A stretch of 64,000 nt of DNA. It comes from Gracilimonas sp. (GTDB lineage: Bacteria > Bacteroidota > Rhodothermia > Balneolales > Balneolaceae). Shown here in pieces: positions 23,542 through 32,311 of the stretch. The notes beneath the pieces are model-generated. The model was not told the DNA's origin. It saw only the letters and a program-made list of their open reading frames with translations, and ran no database searches. Each line of letters begins with the position of its first letter. The stretch's first letter is position 1. The stretch lies in NCBI RefSeq assembly GCF_017641085.1, contig NZ_JAEPPI010000003.1:62001-126000 (forward strand), given 5' to 3'. A program made the translations under genes and the position numbers.

Positions 23542-25326
23542 ATGACCCTTAAAAGAACACATACCTGCGGAGAACTTACCGCAAAAAATATTGGCGACGA
23601 AGTAATTTTAAACGGATGGGTTGGCCCGCGCCGCGATTTAGGCGGTGTAATTTTTATTGATTTGAGAGACCGCTATGGCGTAACCCAGGTTGTTTTTACT
23701 GAAGATGACGATCAGCTGCATGAAAAAGCGGAGCAGCTTCGATCCGAATATGTGATTGGGATTAAAGGGAAAGTTATTACGCGGGGTGAGGGGAACATCA
23801 ACCCGAAACTGCCAACCGGTGAAATTGAGATTGAAGCTTCTGAGCTGGTGATCTATTCGGAGGCCGAGACCACCCCGTTCGAGATCAAAGATGACATCAA
23901 GACCAACGAAGATACACGCCTTAAGTACCGGTACCTGGATTTACGCCGCCCGGAAGTACAGCAAAAGCTGATGCTGCGCTCTAAATTCTATCAGTCGGTG
24001 CGTTCTTTTTATCACGAGTGTGATTTTGCTGAAGTGGAAACCCCTGTTTTGATGCGCAGTACCCCGGAAGGCGCCCGCGACTATTTGGTGCCCAGCCGAG
24101 TAAATCCCGGTAAGTTTTTTGCCCTGCCTCAGAGTCCGCAGACCTATAAGCAGCTGCTGATGGTTTCCGGTTATGACCGGTATTTTCAGATTGTGAAGTG
24201 TTTCCGGGATGAGGACTTGCGTGCCGATCGTCAGCCTGAGTTTACCCAGATTGATGTGGAGATGAGCTTTGTGGATGAGGAGGATATCTACAGCCACCAT
24301 GAGCAATTAATGAAAAAGGTATTCAAAGAAACTATTGGGGCAGAGATAGAGACGCCTTTTCCGCGAATGACCTATAACGAGGCTATGAACACCTATGGCA
24401 GCGATAAGCCGGACACCCGGTTTGGACTGGAGTTCGCCGATTTTTCTGAGATTGTGAAAGATGCTGAGTTCAAAGTGTTTTCCGGAACCGTAAAAAACGG
24501 CGGTGGCGTGGTTGGTATTACCGTGCCCGGACAAGGAGATATGGGCCGAGGAGCCATTGACCGACTCACCGATCGTGTGAAAGAGGAAACCGGTGCCGGA
24601 GGGCTGATCTACATCAAGATGCAGGAAGACGGTCCACTTTGCAGCGTAGCGAAATTCCTGACGGATGAAATTGTAGAGCAGATGGTGGAAGAAGCAGGAG
24701 CCGGGCAAGGGGATCTTGTGTTAATTCTTGCCGGACCGAAGCCGGATGTGCTCAAACAACTGGGCCAGCTTCGCCTGATGATGGGCAAAGAGTTTAACCT
24801 GATTGATGAATCAAAGTACAACTTCCTGTGGGTAACGGAATTTCCACTGCTGGAGTGGGATGAAGAGACTCGCCGCTACCACGCCATGCATCATCCGTTC
24901 ACTTCTCCAAAAGCGGAAGATGTGGAGCTGATGGATTCTGATCCGGCTAAAGTACGAGCCCGAGCCTACGATCTGGTATTGAATGGGAATGAAATTGGCG
25001 GCGGATCGATTAGGATTCATGACCAAAAAATGCAGAGCAGAATGTTTGAGCTGCTGGGAATTGGCGACAAAGAAGCCCGGGAGAAATTCGGTTTCCTGCT
25101 GGATGCCTTTAAATACGGTGCACCACCACACGGCGGAATTGCTTTTGGCGTAGATCGTATTGTGATGTTGCTGACCGGCGCGAAGAGCCTCCGTGATGTA
25201 ATCGCTTTCCCGAAAAACCAGAAAGCGCAAAGTATGATGGATAATTCACCGGATGTGGTGGACGAAGATCAGCTTGATGAACTGCATATTTCCATTAAGA
25301 AAAATATTAAGGACCAACTATTGTGA
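23542..25326 (+). CDS. aspS: Aspartate-tRNA ligase
   Basis: This ~594-aa class II aminoacyl-tRNA synthetase begins with an OB-fold anticodon-binding domain (THTCGELTAKNIGDEVILNG). The catalytic domain has motif 2 (FRDEDLRADRQPEFTQID), the bacterial GAD insertion between (~300-410) and motif 3 (GIAFGVDRIVMLL). It charges tRNA-Asp. The start at 23542 (MTLKRTHTCG) is preferred because homologues begin there; a frame extending upstream adds 19 unsupported residues. The stop overlaps the next gene in GTGA, so the two are translationally coupled. Whether it is Asp-specific or Asp/Asn non-discriminating cannot be decided. Confidence 0.95.
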   Translation: MTLKRTHTCGELTAKNIGDEVILNGWVGPRRDLGGVIFIDLRDRYGVTQVVFTEDDDQLHEKAEQLRSEYVIGIKGKVITRGEGNINPKLPTGEIEIEASELVIYSEAETTPFEIKDDIKTNEDTRLKYRYLDLRRPEVQQKLMLRSKFYQSVRSFYHECDFAEVETPVLMRSTPEGARDYLVPSRVNPGKFFALPQSPQTYKQLLMVSGYDRYFQIVKCFRDEDLRADRQPEFTQIDVEMSFVDEEDIYSHHEQLMKKVFKETIGAEIETPFPRMTYNEAMNTYGSDKPDTRFGLEFADFSEIVKDAEFKVFSGTVKNGGGVVGITVPGQGDMGRGAIDRLTDRVKEETGAGGLIYIKMQEDGPLCSVAKFLTDEIVEQMVEEAGAGQGDLVLILAGPKPDVLKQLGQLRLMMGKEFNLIDESKYNFLWVTEFPLLEWDEETRRYHAMHHPFTSPKAEDVELMDSDPAKVRARAYDLVLNGNEIGGGSIRIHDQKMQSRMFELLGIGDKEAREKFGFLLDAFKYGAPPHGGIAFGVDRIVMLLTGAKSLRDVIAFPKNQKAQSMMDNSPDVVDEDQLDELHISIKKNIKDQLL

Positions 25327-26030
25327 AAACCGCTGGAATTGATGGCTGTAAAGCAGGCTGGATCCTCATCACTTTTGATGAAGGGGAAGAAAAATACGAG
25401 GTACTTCGTGACCGGGAAGCACTGAAAGAAGCTTTTGAAACCTATGATCGGGTTTTCATCGATATGCCGATTGGCCTTGAAGATGAAGATTATACCCGGG
25501 AAGCCGATGCCCTGCTTCGGAAAAAACTAGGGGGCGAATATGCATCCAGTGTATTCAGTCCGCCTATACGTCCGGCATTAACTGCTCCTTCGTATGTGGA
25601 AGCCAATATGATCAGCCATGAATACACCGATAAAAAGCTGACCCTGCAGGCCTGGAACATCACTCCGAAAATTCAAATGGTGGATGAGCTGCTTAGGGCA
25701 GATAAAGAGTTGGTGGATAAGGTGTTGGAAGCTCACCCGGAGCTGCTGTTTCAGAAGTTAAACGGCGGGATGATTTATCAGAAGAAGAACCTGAAGAAGG
25801 GGATTAAGCATCGGTTAAAGCTTATCGAAGACCGGGAGCCTATAGCTGAGGACTTTTTCCGTGATATCAAGGAAGATTTCCGGCGCAATGAAGTGGAAGA
25901 AGACGATATTGTGGATGCTATGGTGCTCGCCTACTGCGCCAAGATTTCGGAGGAAGAAGGCATCAAAACACTGCCCGAGGAATTTGAACACGATTCCGAA
26001 GGCATGCGCAAAGCGGTACACTACGTGTAG
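25323..26030 (+). CDS. DUF429 protein
   Basis: This 235-aa protein matches the DUF429 family: an N-terminal AGIDGCKAGWI segment, VFIDMPIGL with its acidic residue, and a C-terminal DDIVDAMVLAYCA. The pattern of acidic residues suggests an RNase H-like nuclease fold, but no function is proven. It starts with GTG overlapping the aspS stop. Its TAG stop forms part of a perfect inverted repeat with the stop of the convergent sthA gene. Confidence 0.8.
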   Translation: MKTAGIDGCKAGWILITFDEGEEKYEVLRDREALKEAFETYDRVFIDMPIGLEDEDYTREADALLRKKLGGEYASSVFSPPIRPALTAPSYVEANMISHEYTDKKLTLQAWNITPKIQMVDELLRADKELVDKVLEAHPELLFQKLNGGMIYQKKNLKKGIKHRLKLIEDREPIAEDFFRDIKEDFRRNEVEEDDIVDAMVLAYCAKISEEEGIKTLPEEFEHDSEGMRKAVHYV

Positions 26031-26136
26031 AACATCCAATAAGGAACACCTAACTTTAAACTTTTAAGTTCGGCGTTCTGAAAATCAAACACTCAGTTGA
26101 ATGTTCATCATTCGATGTTCCATGTTGGATGTTCTA
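26028..26136. repeat. Inverted repeat joining two stop codons
   Basis: TAGAACATCCAA (26028-26039) and TTGGATGTTCTA (26125-26136) are exact complements at the ends of the gap between DUF429 and sthA. Each arm contains the stop codon of its gene. Further inner words (GAACACC, AACTTTAAACTTTTAAGTT, GATGTTCC) also pair partly. It probably serves as a two-way terminator and belongs to the group of palindromic spacers seen throughout the window. Confidence 0.75.
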
Positions 26137-27594
26137 ATCTTTGCTTTTGAGGATTTTCTTGTACTTCACCCCCGCTTTGTACACGCGGTTGATTCCGTTG
26201 AAAGCAGCAATTCGATAAGCTTCACTGTAAGTCGGGTAGTTCAAAACGTGATTTATAAAGTATCGGATATCTCCGCCTAACGACATAACCGCTTGCCCGA
26301 GGTGAATCAGGTCGCTGGCACGCTCCCCTAAAATGTGAATTCCCACCAGTTTTAAGGTCTCGGTTTCAAAAACCAGTTTTAACAATCCATCCTGCTGGTT
26401 ACTGATATCTCCCTGGGTAATATTTTTGTAATAAGCTCTTCCAACCGTTACATCCAGTCCTTCTGCTTTTGCTTCTTTTTCGGTGAGGCCAATGCTGGCA
26501 ATTTCGGGAATCGAATAAATTGCTTGTGGAATCTCGGGGGGCACATCCAGCGCTTCAATGCCAAACATACGGCAAGAGGCAATCCGGCCTTCTGAAAAGG
26601 CAGAAGAGGCCATTGCGGGAAATCCTTTAACATCGCCGCCGGCATAGATATTAGGCACCGAAGATTGATTATCGTTGTTAACAATTACATACCCTTCCTC
26701 ATCAAGTTCTACGCCTACTTCTCCAAGACCGAGGTTGTCGGTATTGGGAACTTTACCTCCAAGATAAAGCACGTGTTCAGTTTCGATTACTCTGTCACGG
26801 CCGCCTTCATTATCATTTCGCAGGTTGTATTTAACCTCGGTAGTGTTTCGAAGGGCGTTGGGGTTGATTTCAATATTCTCAGCATTTGAGAAAACTTCAA
26901 TTTTCTGCGTTTCTAAAATTTGCTGGAGCTGTTCAGAGATCTCATTATCTAAAAAGGGGAGAAAACTGTCCTTTTCGTTTAGGATCGAAACCCGGCTTCC
27001 CAGGTTAGAAAATGTAGTGGCATATTCGAGCGCCCGAACTCCAGACCCCACAACAACCAGCCGGCGGGGAATATGAGAAAGCGTAAGGATGGAGGTATAG
27101 TCAAACACCTTGTCATGATCCAGGTCAAAGCCTGTTGGTTTTACAGGTTTGCTGCCGGTTGCAACCAATATATACTCGGCCGAATATGTTTTTTTGGTTC
27201 CATCGGTGGTTTCAACTTCCACTTCATGCTCGCTATTCAGCTTGCCGTGTCCACGAACAGTATCAATTTCATTTTTATCAAAATCGGTTTTAACCTTCGT
27301 ATTCTTGCTTTCCAGAATCTGGTTTTTGTACATCAGCAGGTCGGCCATCTGGTGGTGCTGGTAGGCTTTTTCTTTGGCCAGGTCTTTAAACTGATTTTGA
27401 AAGCGCTGGATGATGCGCGCTGTTTCGCGGAGGGCTTTGCTCGGGATAGTGCCGGAGTTGATCCAGGTTCCCCCAAAAGAATCTTCGTTGGCTTCAATTA
27501 CCAACACTTTTTTGTCGAACTTAGAGCTCTGCATAGCGCAGGAAAAACCGGCGGGTCCGCTACCAATAACAATAACGTCGTAATCGTACTTCAT
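26134..27594 (-). CDS. sthA: Soluble (Si-specific) NAD(P) transhydrogenase
   Basis: This ~486-aa flavoprotein has an N-terminal FAD-binding motif (DVIVIGSGPAGFSCAMQ), a second NAD-binding GxGxxG (VVVGSGVRALEYA) and a C-terminal dimerisation domain. Instead of the redox disulfide CxxxxC of lipoamide dehydrogenases it has WINSGTIPSKALR, diagnostic for SthA/UdhA. The enzyme exchanges reducing equivalents between NADPH and NAD. The start at 27594 (MKYDYDVIV) matches homologues; the ten residues upstream are doubtful. It is divergent from the superoxide dismutase gene, fitting a redox neighbourhood. Confidence 0.88.
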   Translation of the reverse strand: MKYDYDVIVIGSGPAGFSCAMQSSKFDKKVLVIEANEDSFGGTWINSGTIPSKALRETARIIQRFQNQFKDLAKEKAYQHHQMADLLMYKNQILESKNTKVKTDFDKNEIDTVRGHGKLNSEHEVEVETTDGTKKTYSAEYILVATGSKPVKPTGFDLDHDKVFDYTSILTLSHIPRRLVVVGSGVRALEYATTFSNLGSRVSILNEKDSFLPFLDNEISEQLQQILETQKIEVFSNAENIEINPNALRNTTEVKYNLRNDNEGGRDRVIETEHVLYLGGKVPNTDNLGLGEVGVELDEEGYVIVNNDNQSSVPNIYAGGDVKGFPAMASSAFSEGRIASCRMFGIEALDVPPEIPQAIYSIPEIASIGLTEKEAKAEGLDVTVGRAYYKNITQGDISNQQDGLLKLVFETETLKLVGIHILGERASDLIHLGQAVMSLGGDIRYFINHVLNYPTYSEAYRIAAFNGINRVYKAGVKYKKILKSKD

Positions 27595-27812
27595 AAATAA
27601 ACTGAGTGAGTGTGTGAACCCCAAAGATACTTCAATTTTAAGAGGATTTCAGAGCTACATTTACTCATAGTGTTAACATATCTAAAAGATAGATTGTTTA
27701 GATGGAGGCAGGAACGAATTTTAGCGGGGTATTGCTTATGTTTGGGAACGATAAATTAAAGGCGCACAAGTTGTAAGCGTCCATTAAATCAGAATTTAAT
27801 TTGGAGGTAAAA

Positions 27813-28421
27813 ATGGCTTATTCTCTACCCGATCTCCCATACGATTACGATGCACTTGAACCCAATGTGGATGCACGTACTATGGAGATCCATCACACCA
27901 AACACCATCAGGGTTACACGAACAAAGTAAATGCAGCCCTTGAAGGTCACGACTTTGCGGATCTTGATATCGAAGAAGTATTACGCAGAATCGATGAAGT
28001 ACCTGCCGATAAGAAACAAGCTGTAATCAATAACGGTGGCGGATATGCTAACCACAAACTGTTCTGGACTATTCTTTCTCCAAACGGTGGCGGAGAACCG
28101 GAAGGTGATTTAGCGGATGCTATCAATGATACTTATGGCAGTTTTGAGAAATTTAAAGAAGAGTTTTCAAATGCAGCCGGTTCTCGTTTCGGATCCGGAT
28201 GGGCGTGGTTGTCAGTTGACGGCAATGGCAATCTTCACGTGCATTCTACAGCAAACCAAGACAGCCCGCTAATGAAAGGATTTACTCCTATTCTCGGACT
28301 GGATGTTTGGGAGCACGCATATTATTTGAATTATCAGAACCGACGTCCCGATTACGTTTCCGCTTTCTGGAATGTGATTAACTGGGATCAGGTTGCTGAA
28401 AATTACAAAGCCGCTAAGTAA
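27813..28421 (+). CDS. Fe/Mn superoxide dismutase
   Basis: This 202-aa protein is of normal length. It carries the N-terminal metal ligand region ([20 protein letters not shown]), the second His in [11 protein letters not shown], and the C-terminal signature [18 protein letters not shown]. It converts superoxide to peroxide and oxygen in the cytoplasm. GSGWAWL is common to both metal types, so Fe or Mn use is not decided. The start at 27813 follows a TTGGAGG ribosome binding site; an upstream in-frame start is unlikely. A strong terminator follows. Confidence 0.93.
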   Translation: MAYSLPDLPYDYDALEPNVDARTMEIHHTKHHQGYTNKVNAALEGHDFADLDIEEVLRRIDEVPADKKQAVINNGGGYANHKLFWTILSPNGGGEPEGDLADAINDTYGSFEKFKEEFSNAAGSRFGSGWAWLSVDGNGNLHVHSTANQDSPLMKGFTPILGLDVWEHAYYLNYQNRRPDYVSAFWNVINWDQVAENYKAAK

Positions 28422-28444
28422 ATACGGCAATCGACTATTGATGA

Positions 28445-28484
28445 GCGACGGTGGGCGACTTCAGCTCACCGTCGTTTCTTTTTT
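28445..28484 (+). terminator. Terminator after superoxide dismutase
   Basis: CGACGGTG pairs with CACCGTCG (with GGGC/GCTC inside) and is followed by TTTCTTTTTT. Confidence 0.88.
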
Positions 28485-28594
28485 AGATAGCTGATGTTGA
28501 TGCGATTCATCAGAATTTGCGATACGCCGGCTTGCAAAATTAATACAGAGAGTTTGTATATTTAAGTTAATTAAAAAAAGAAAGAGGTAATGTT

Positions 28595-29053
28595 ATGCAA
28601 TTTGGATTTGGCGTAGGCCCCGATACTTCCTGGATGCGAGAAGAACTCACCCAATTTGGGGTAGAGGAATTAAAGACGACTGAAGATGTAGATCGTGCAA
28701 TGAATGAATATAAAGGCACGATGCTATTAGCCATCAATTCTGTTTGTGGATGTGCGGCAGGTAATGCCCGTCCTGGACTTGGAATTGCCCTGGAGCAATC
28801 GGAAGTAAAACCGGATCATATGGTAACGGTATTTGCCGGTCAGGATAAAGAAGCCACGGCTCATGCCCGCGATTACTTTTCCGAGTACCCACCATCTTCT
28901 CCGGCATTTGCCTATTTCGTAGATGGAGAAATCAAAGCTATGATTCCCCGTCACCGAATTGAAGGCCGTACAAAAGATGAAGTAGCGGCCGACCTGAAGA
29001 TGGTTTTCGAAGCATTTTCGAAGGAAAACAGAGAAAAAGCTGAGAAAGAGTAA
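28595..29053 (+). CDS. BrxA/BrxB family bacilliredoxin
   Basis: This 152-aa protein belongs to the YphP/YqiW family: GTMLLAINSVCGCAAGNARP contains the characteristic CGC motif (near residues 50-52), and the fold is thioredoxin-like. In Firmicutes such proteins remove bacillithiol from oxidised proteins; many Bacteroidota also make bacillithiol, so the same role is plausible. It follows superoxide dismutase and precedes its own terminator. An AAAGAGGTAATGTT ribosome binding site precedes the start. Confidence 0.88.
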   Translation: MQFGFGVGPDTSWMREELTQFGVEELKTTEDVDRAMNEYKGTMLLAINSVCGCAAGNARPGLGIALEQSEVKPDHMVTVFAGQDKEATAHARDYFSEYPPSSPAFAYFVDGEIKAMIPRHRIEGRTKDEVAADLKMVFEAFSKENREKAEKE

Positions 29054-29081
29054 CCAATCTTTTTCACAAACTAAGTTTTTG

Positions 29082-29110
29082 AAAGCCGGCTCAAAATGCC
29101 GGCTTTTTTT
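29082..29110 (+). terminator. Terminator after bacilliredoxin
   Basis: AAAGCCGGC and GCCGGCTTT pair around a short A-rich loop, followed by a T run. Confidence 0.9.
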
Positions 29111-29224
29111 ATGTGACGAAAATACGATTCGGTAAATCTTGCGGGTAAGAAGGTATAAAAACAACGGTTTTTGCCGGTAGTAGTCTTTTTGAGAAGGATA
29201 TAGTACATTTTGGAAACAAATCGG

Positions 29225-29620
29225 ATGGCTATGAACGGCGAAATTTCCAAGAAAGCTATTATTGTAGAAGATAATCTCATTCTTTCGCTTCTGTATGAGA
29301 ATTATCTCAAAGAAATGGTTTTTAAAACCGTGGGGGAAATCACCAGCGGTGAAAAAGCCGTGGAGCTTGTCAAAAAATATACGCCGGATGTAGTGATTAT
29401 GGATATCATGCTGGATGGAAAAATTGATGGAGTTGAAGCTGCTGCTGAGATCCGTAAATTTTCATCGGCACCCATTGTTTTTATTACAGCGAATACAGAT
29501 CCAGCTCATTTAAAAAGAGCCGAAAATATTACTAATTCCAAGTTTCTGCGAAAGCCTATCTCCGAAGATAAACTCAAGAAAGCAGTGAACTATCTCTTGT
29601 CGGGTAAACCCAAGGTTTAG
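29225..29620 (+). CDS. Single-domain response regulator
   Basis: This ~131-aa protein consists only of a receiver domain. All key residues are present: the acidic pair in IIVEDN, the phospho-acceptor Asp in VVIMDIML, Thr in VFITAN and Lys in FLRKP. It has no output domain, so it should act by protein contact like CheY or Spo0F or as a relay. The ATG at 29225 is chosen over an in-frame TTG at 29210. It ends 3 bp from the convergent MscS gene; no kinase lies beside it. Confidence 0.85.
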   Translation: MAMNGEISKKAIIVEDNLILSLLYENYLKEMVFKTVGEITSGEKAVELVKKYTPDVVIMDIMLDGKIDGVEAAAEIRKFSSAPIVFITANTDPAHLKRAENITNSKFLRKPISEDKLKKAVNYLLSGKPKV

Positions 29621-29623
29621 AGA

Positions 29624-31321
29624 TTACTTGTTGGCCCCAAAATCGATTTCCTCACCATCTTTAAAAATCCGGGTTCCTTCCGCACTTTTCTTTTCTCCGT
29701 CCGGACCGAATTGATACACCGCTGAAGCCAGCTCTTCTTCGGAACGGTCTTCACCTGCTTTTCTGGGCTCGTCTTTATAGAAGCTGTCCATGTGCAGTGT
29801 TTGTGTTGGGAAGGCGAATTCCACACCTAATTCCTTAGCGAGCTTCAGAACTTCGAGGAAGAAATTATGACGCTGCTGCAGTTCGGTACTCCAGTCGGGG
29901 ACATCAAAAAACACATACACCAATACGTCCAGTGAATGCGCCCCAAAGGAGTTGAAATGAACTTCGTACATGTCCTGCCGGAAATGCTTGTTGGCCTTAA
30001 CAATGGCTTTGATGCCTTCCACAAAAGCCTCCATTTGTTCGGGTGTGGTGGAGTAAGTCAGGTTCAGGGCGGTTTTCAGCCGGCGGTATTGGCGCAGGCC
30101 AAGATTGTCGATGTCGGTATTGGCGAGATTTGAATTCGGTACGCTCACCAGCGAGTTGTAAAAGGTGCGAACACGGGTTGAACGAAAGCCGACTTCCTCC
30201 ACGGTTCCTTCAACATCCCCAACTTTAATCCAGTCACCCATTTTAAAGGGACGGTCGAGCAGGATGGTGACCGACCCAAAGAAATTGGCCAGCGTTTCCC
30301 GGGCGGCTAACGCTACGGCCAAACCACCAATTCCCAGGCCGGCAATGAGCGAGGCCACGTTATATCCATTATTTTGAAGGATGGCGATGACGCCCATCAG
30401 TACCACAAAAAAGCGCAGGGTTTTTCGGATGAGCGGAACCAGTTGATCATCGAGCTGGGTTTCGGTTTTTGAGGTGAGTACGCTCAGGTATTGCGAAAAT
30501 ACGTCGGCCAGGTTATAAAGCAGCCAAACCACGCCGACCGATACGACGATTTCGAGGATAGCGGAGAGGTAATAACTGATGTTCACCGAAAACTGCAGAT
30601 TGGAATAGGTGAGCAGGAAAAAGATCATCAGAAAAATAAAAGCAGCCGGCTTCTCAATACTGTTGATGAGGTCGTCATCCCAGGTGAACTTTGTTTTTTG
30701 GGCCAGTCGTTTAACGTAATTGTCGAGGATGAAGCCGAAGACTTTCATCAGAATAAGACCGGTAAGCAGCCAGATAAACACCGCGATATACTGCCAGATT
30801 TCGATGCCCAGCCACTCGTTGTGTGCCCAGTTGGGAAGGTTATCGGTAATCAGGGTTACATATCCCGAAAAAGTATCATCGTATAATTCAGGTATGCGAT
30901 TGATGGTGGCTTCTGAAAACACCCACTGGTTTTGGTCTGATTTTATCAGGTACACTTCGGGTAATGAGGAGAACAAAATATACTGCTGAAGCCCTGAGAG
31001 GCTGTCGGTGTAGTTGGGGTTTGCGGGAATTTGATCATAGTCTATAAGCAGGCCACGGGCATCCAGTACCTTTAAAAGTTCGCTGGCCAGTTGCAGTTTT
31101 TGTGCTTCCCCGGCATCTGAAAGCTTCATGGTTTTTATAACAAAATCCGGATTTTTATGACCGCTTTGCTGCCAGTGCAGGAAGGTGTGAACAGCTCTCC
31201 TTGGGTTAGCCAGCAGGTCTTCGTCTCTGGGCTGTGGCTGATTCTGAAAGGCAGAAAGGTCAGGAATAATAAATAGCATTGCTGCAAACAGCAGGAAACC
31301 GAATCTCAATTGGGCGAACAT
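29624..31321 (-). CDS. MscS-type mechanosensitive channel
   Basis: This ~565-aa protein starts with a signal peptide (FGFLLFAAMLFIIPDLSAF), followed by a periplasmic region (~35-165) and several membrane helices. The pore-lining TM3 has small residues (VASLIAGLGIGGLAVALAAR), followed by the cytoplasmic MscS beta domain (GDWIKVGDVEGTVEEVGF, then SVPNSNLANTDI). It releases solutes on hypo-osmotic shock. The first Met used is at 31321, where the signal peptide begins; the longer frame adds 11 residues. It is larger than E. coli MscS (286 aa) because of the periplasmic part. Confidence 0.9.
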   Translation of the reverse strand: MFAQLRFGFLLFAAMLFIIPDLSAFQNQPQPRDEDLLANPRRAVHTFLHWQQSGHKNPDFVIKTMKLSDAGEAQKLQLASELLKVLDARGLLIDYDQIPANPNYTDSLSGLQQYILFSSLPEVYLIKSDQNQWVFSEATINRIPELYDDTFSGYVTLITDNLPNWAHNEWLGIEIWQYIAVFIWLLTGLILMKVFGFILDNYVKRLAQKTKFTWDDDLINSIEKPAAFIFLMIFFLLTYSNLQFSVNISYYLSAILEIVVSVGVVWLLYNLADVFSQYLSVLTSKTETQLDDQLVPLIRKTLRFFVVLMGVIAILQNNGYNVASLIAGLGIGGLAVALAARETLANFFGSVTILLDRPFKMGDWIKVGDVEGTVEEVGFRSTRVRTFYNSLVSVPNSNLANTDIDNLGLRQYRRLKTALNLTYSTTPEQMEAFVEGIKAIVKANKHFRQDMYEVHFNSFGAHSLDVLVYVFFDVPDWSTELQQRHNFFLEVLKLAKELGVEFAFPTQTLHMDSFYKDEPRKAGEDRSEEELASAVYQFGPDGEKKSAEGTRIFKDGEEIDFGANK

Positions 31322-31394
31322 AACGTACTTTATTGATTTATGATAAGTGCCCAAATCTAAGAAATGTGAAGCTTGTAGTGAAAAGAGATAAGCA

Positions 31395-31430
31395 GAAATA
31401 AAAAGGCTCCGACGCAGAGCATCAGAGCCA
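31395..31430 (-). terminator. Terminator of the slipin/NfeD operon or nearby
   Basis: On the minus strand GGCTC and GAGCC enclose a loop and are followed by a TTTTTATTT run. It lies 72 bp after the slipin stop. Confidence 0.65.
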
Positions 31431-31501
31431 GGGTGTTAATAGAAATCAGAGCCAGTTTGTGGTTTGGCGTAATAGTCAGTGAATCAGGTTCGATTAATCA
31501 G

Positions 31502-32311
31502 TTATGATTCATCATTTTTGTTGTTCCCTGACTTACCCCGGTCGGCCATAGACTTGAAGGCCTCGAGGAAATCCATCGGTAGCGGGAGGAAGGCAAAAGT
31601 AGCATTCTCCTCACTGATTTCATTCATGGTTTGAAGGAAACGGAGCTGTAGGGCAGCGGGTGCTGTCTCGATCATCTTAGCGGCATCTACCAGTCGTTCA
31701 GCAGCCTGGAATTCACCTTCCGCATTAATGACTTTCGCTCGTCGGTCACGCTCGGTTTCAGCCTGTCGTGCCATCGCCCGCTTCATGTTTTCAGGGAGAA
31801 CCACATCGCGAACCTCAACAGAAACTACTTTTATTCCCCATGGATCGGTTTGGGTGTCAATATTCTGCTGAATTTGTTTGTTGATTTTCTCACGGTTCGC
31901 CAACAATTCATCCAGTTCAACCTGCCCGATAATACTTCGCAGTGTGGTTTGAGCCAGCATGGAAGTAGCATGTATATAGCGCTCAACCTGTATAACGGCT
32001 GCTTCGGCATCAACCACCCGGAAAAAAGTGATGGCATCTACATTTACAGTCACGTTGTCCTTGGTGATCACTTCCTGCCGGTCCACGTTAATGGTTAAAA
32101 CACGTAGGTCAACCCGCTCAACTTTATCGATGAAGGGGATGAGTACGATCAGTCCAGGGCCCTTTACACTTTGGAATTTACCGAGCCGGAAAACGACCGC
32201 CCGTTCATATTCGCGCAGGATTTTGAAAATTTGCGGGGCCAATAACACAATAAAAACGACGATGGTTATCAGCCATGTGATATAGCCAGAAAAAATCTCA
32301 GTTGACTCCAT
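31502..32311 (-). CDS. Slipin/stomatin-like SPFH protein
   Basis: This ~269-aa protein has one N-terminal membrane helix (ITWLITIVVFIVLLAPQIF) and an SPFH/band-7 domain (EYERAVVFRLGKFQSVKGPG, then VDLRVLTINVDRQEV and the DPWGIKVVSVEVRDV segment), with a helical C-terminus. Slipins assemble into ring-like membrane complexes and are commonly encoded with NfeD proteases, as here. The start at 32311 has an AGGAG ribosome binding site within the end of the nfeD-like gene and overlaps it by 14 bp. Confidence 0.92.
   Translation of the reverse strand: MESTEIFSGYITWLITIVVFIVLLAPQIFKILREYERAVVFRLGKFQSVKGPGLIVLIPFIDKVERVDLRVLTINVDRQEVITKDNVTVNVDAITFFRVVDAEAAVIQVERYIHATSMLAQTTLRSIIGQVELDELLANREKINKQIQQNIDTQTDPWGIKVVSVEVRDVVLPENMKRAMARQAETERDRRAKVINAEGEFQAAERLVDAAKMIETAPAALQLRFLQTMNEISEENATFAFLPLPMDFLEAFKSMADRGKSGNNKNDES

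Noticed and set aside
24307-24708. Long minus-strand open frames inside aspS and similar frames within the permeases and sthA
   Set aside because: They mirror the codon structure of the well-supported gene on the other strand and lack ribosome binding sites and recognisable protein features.
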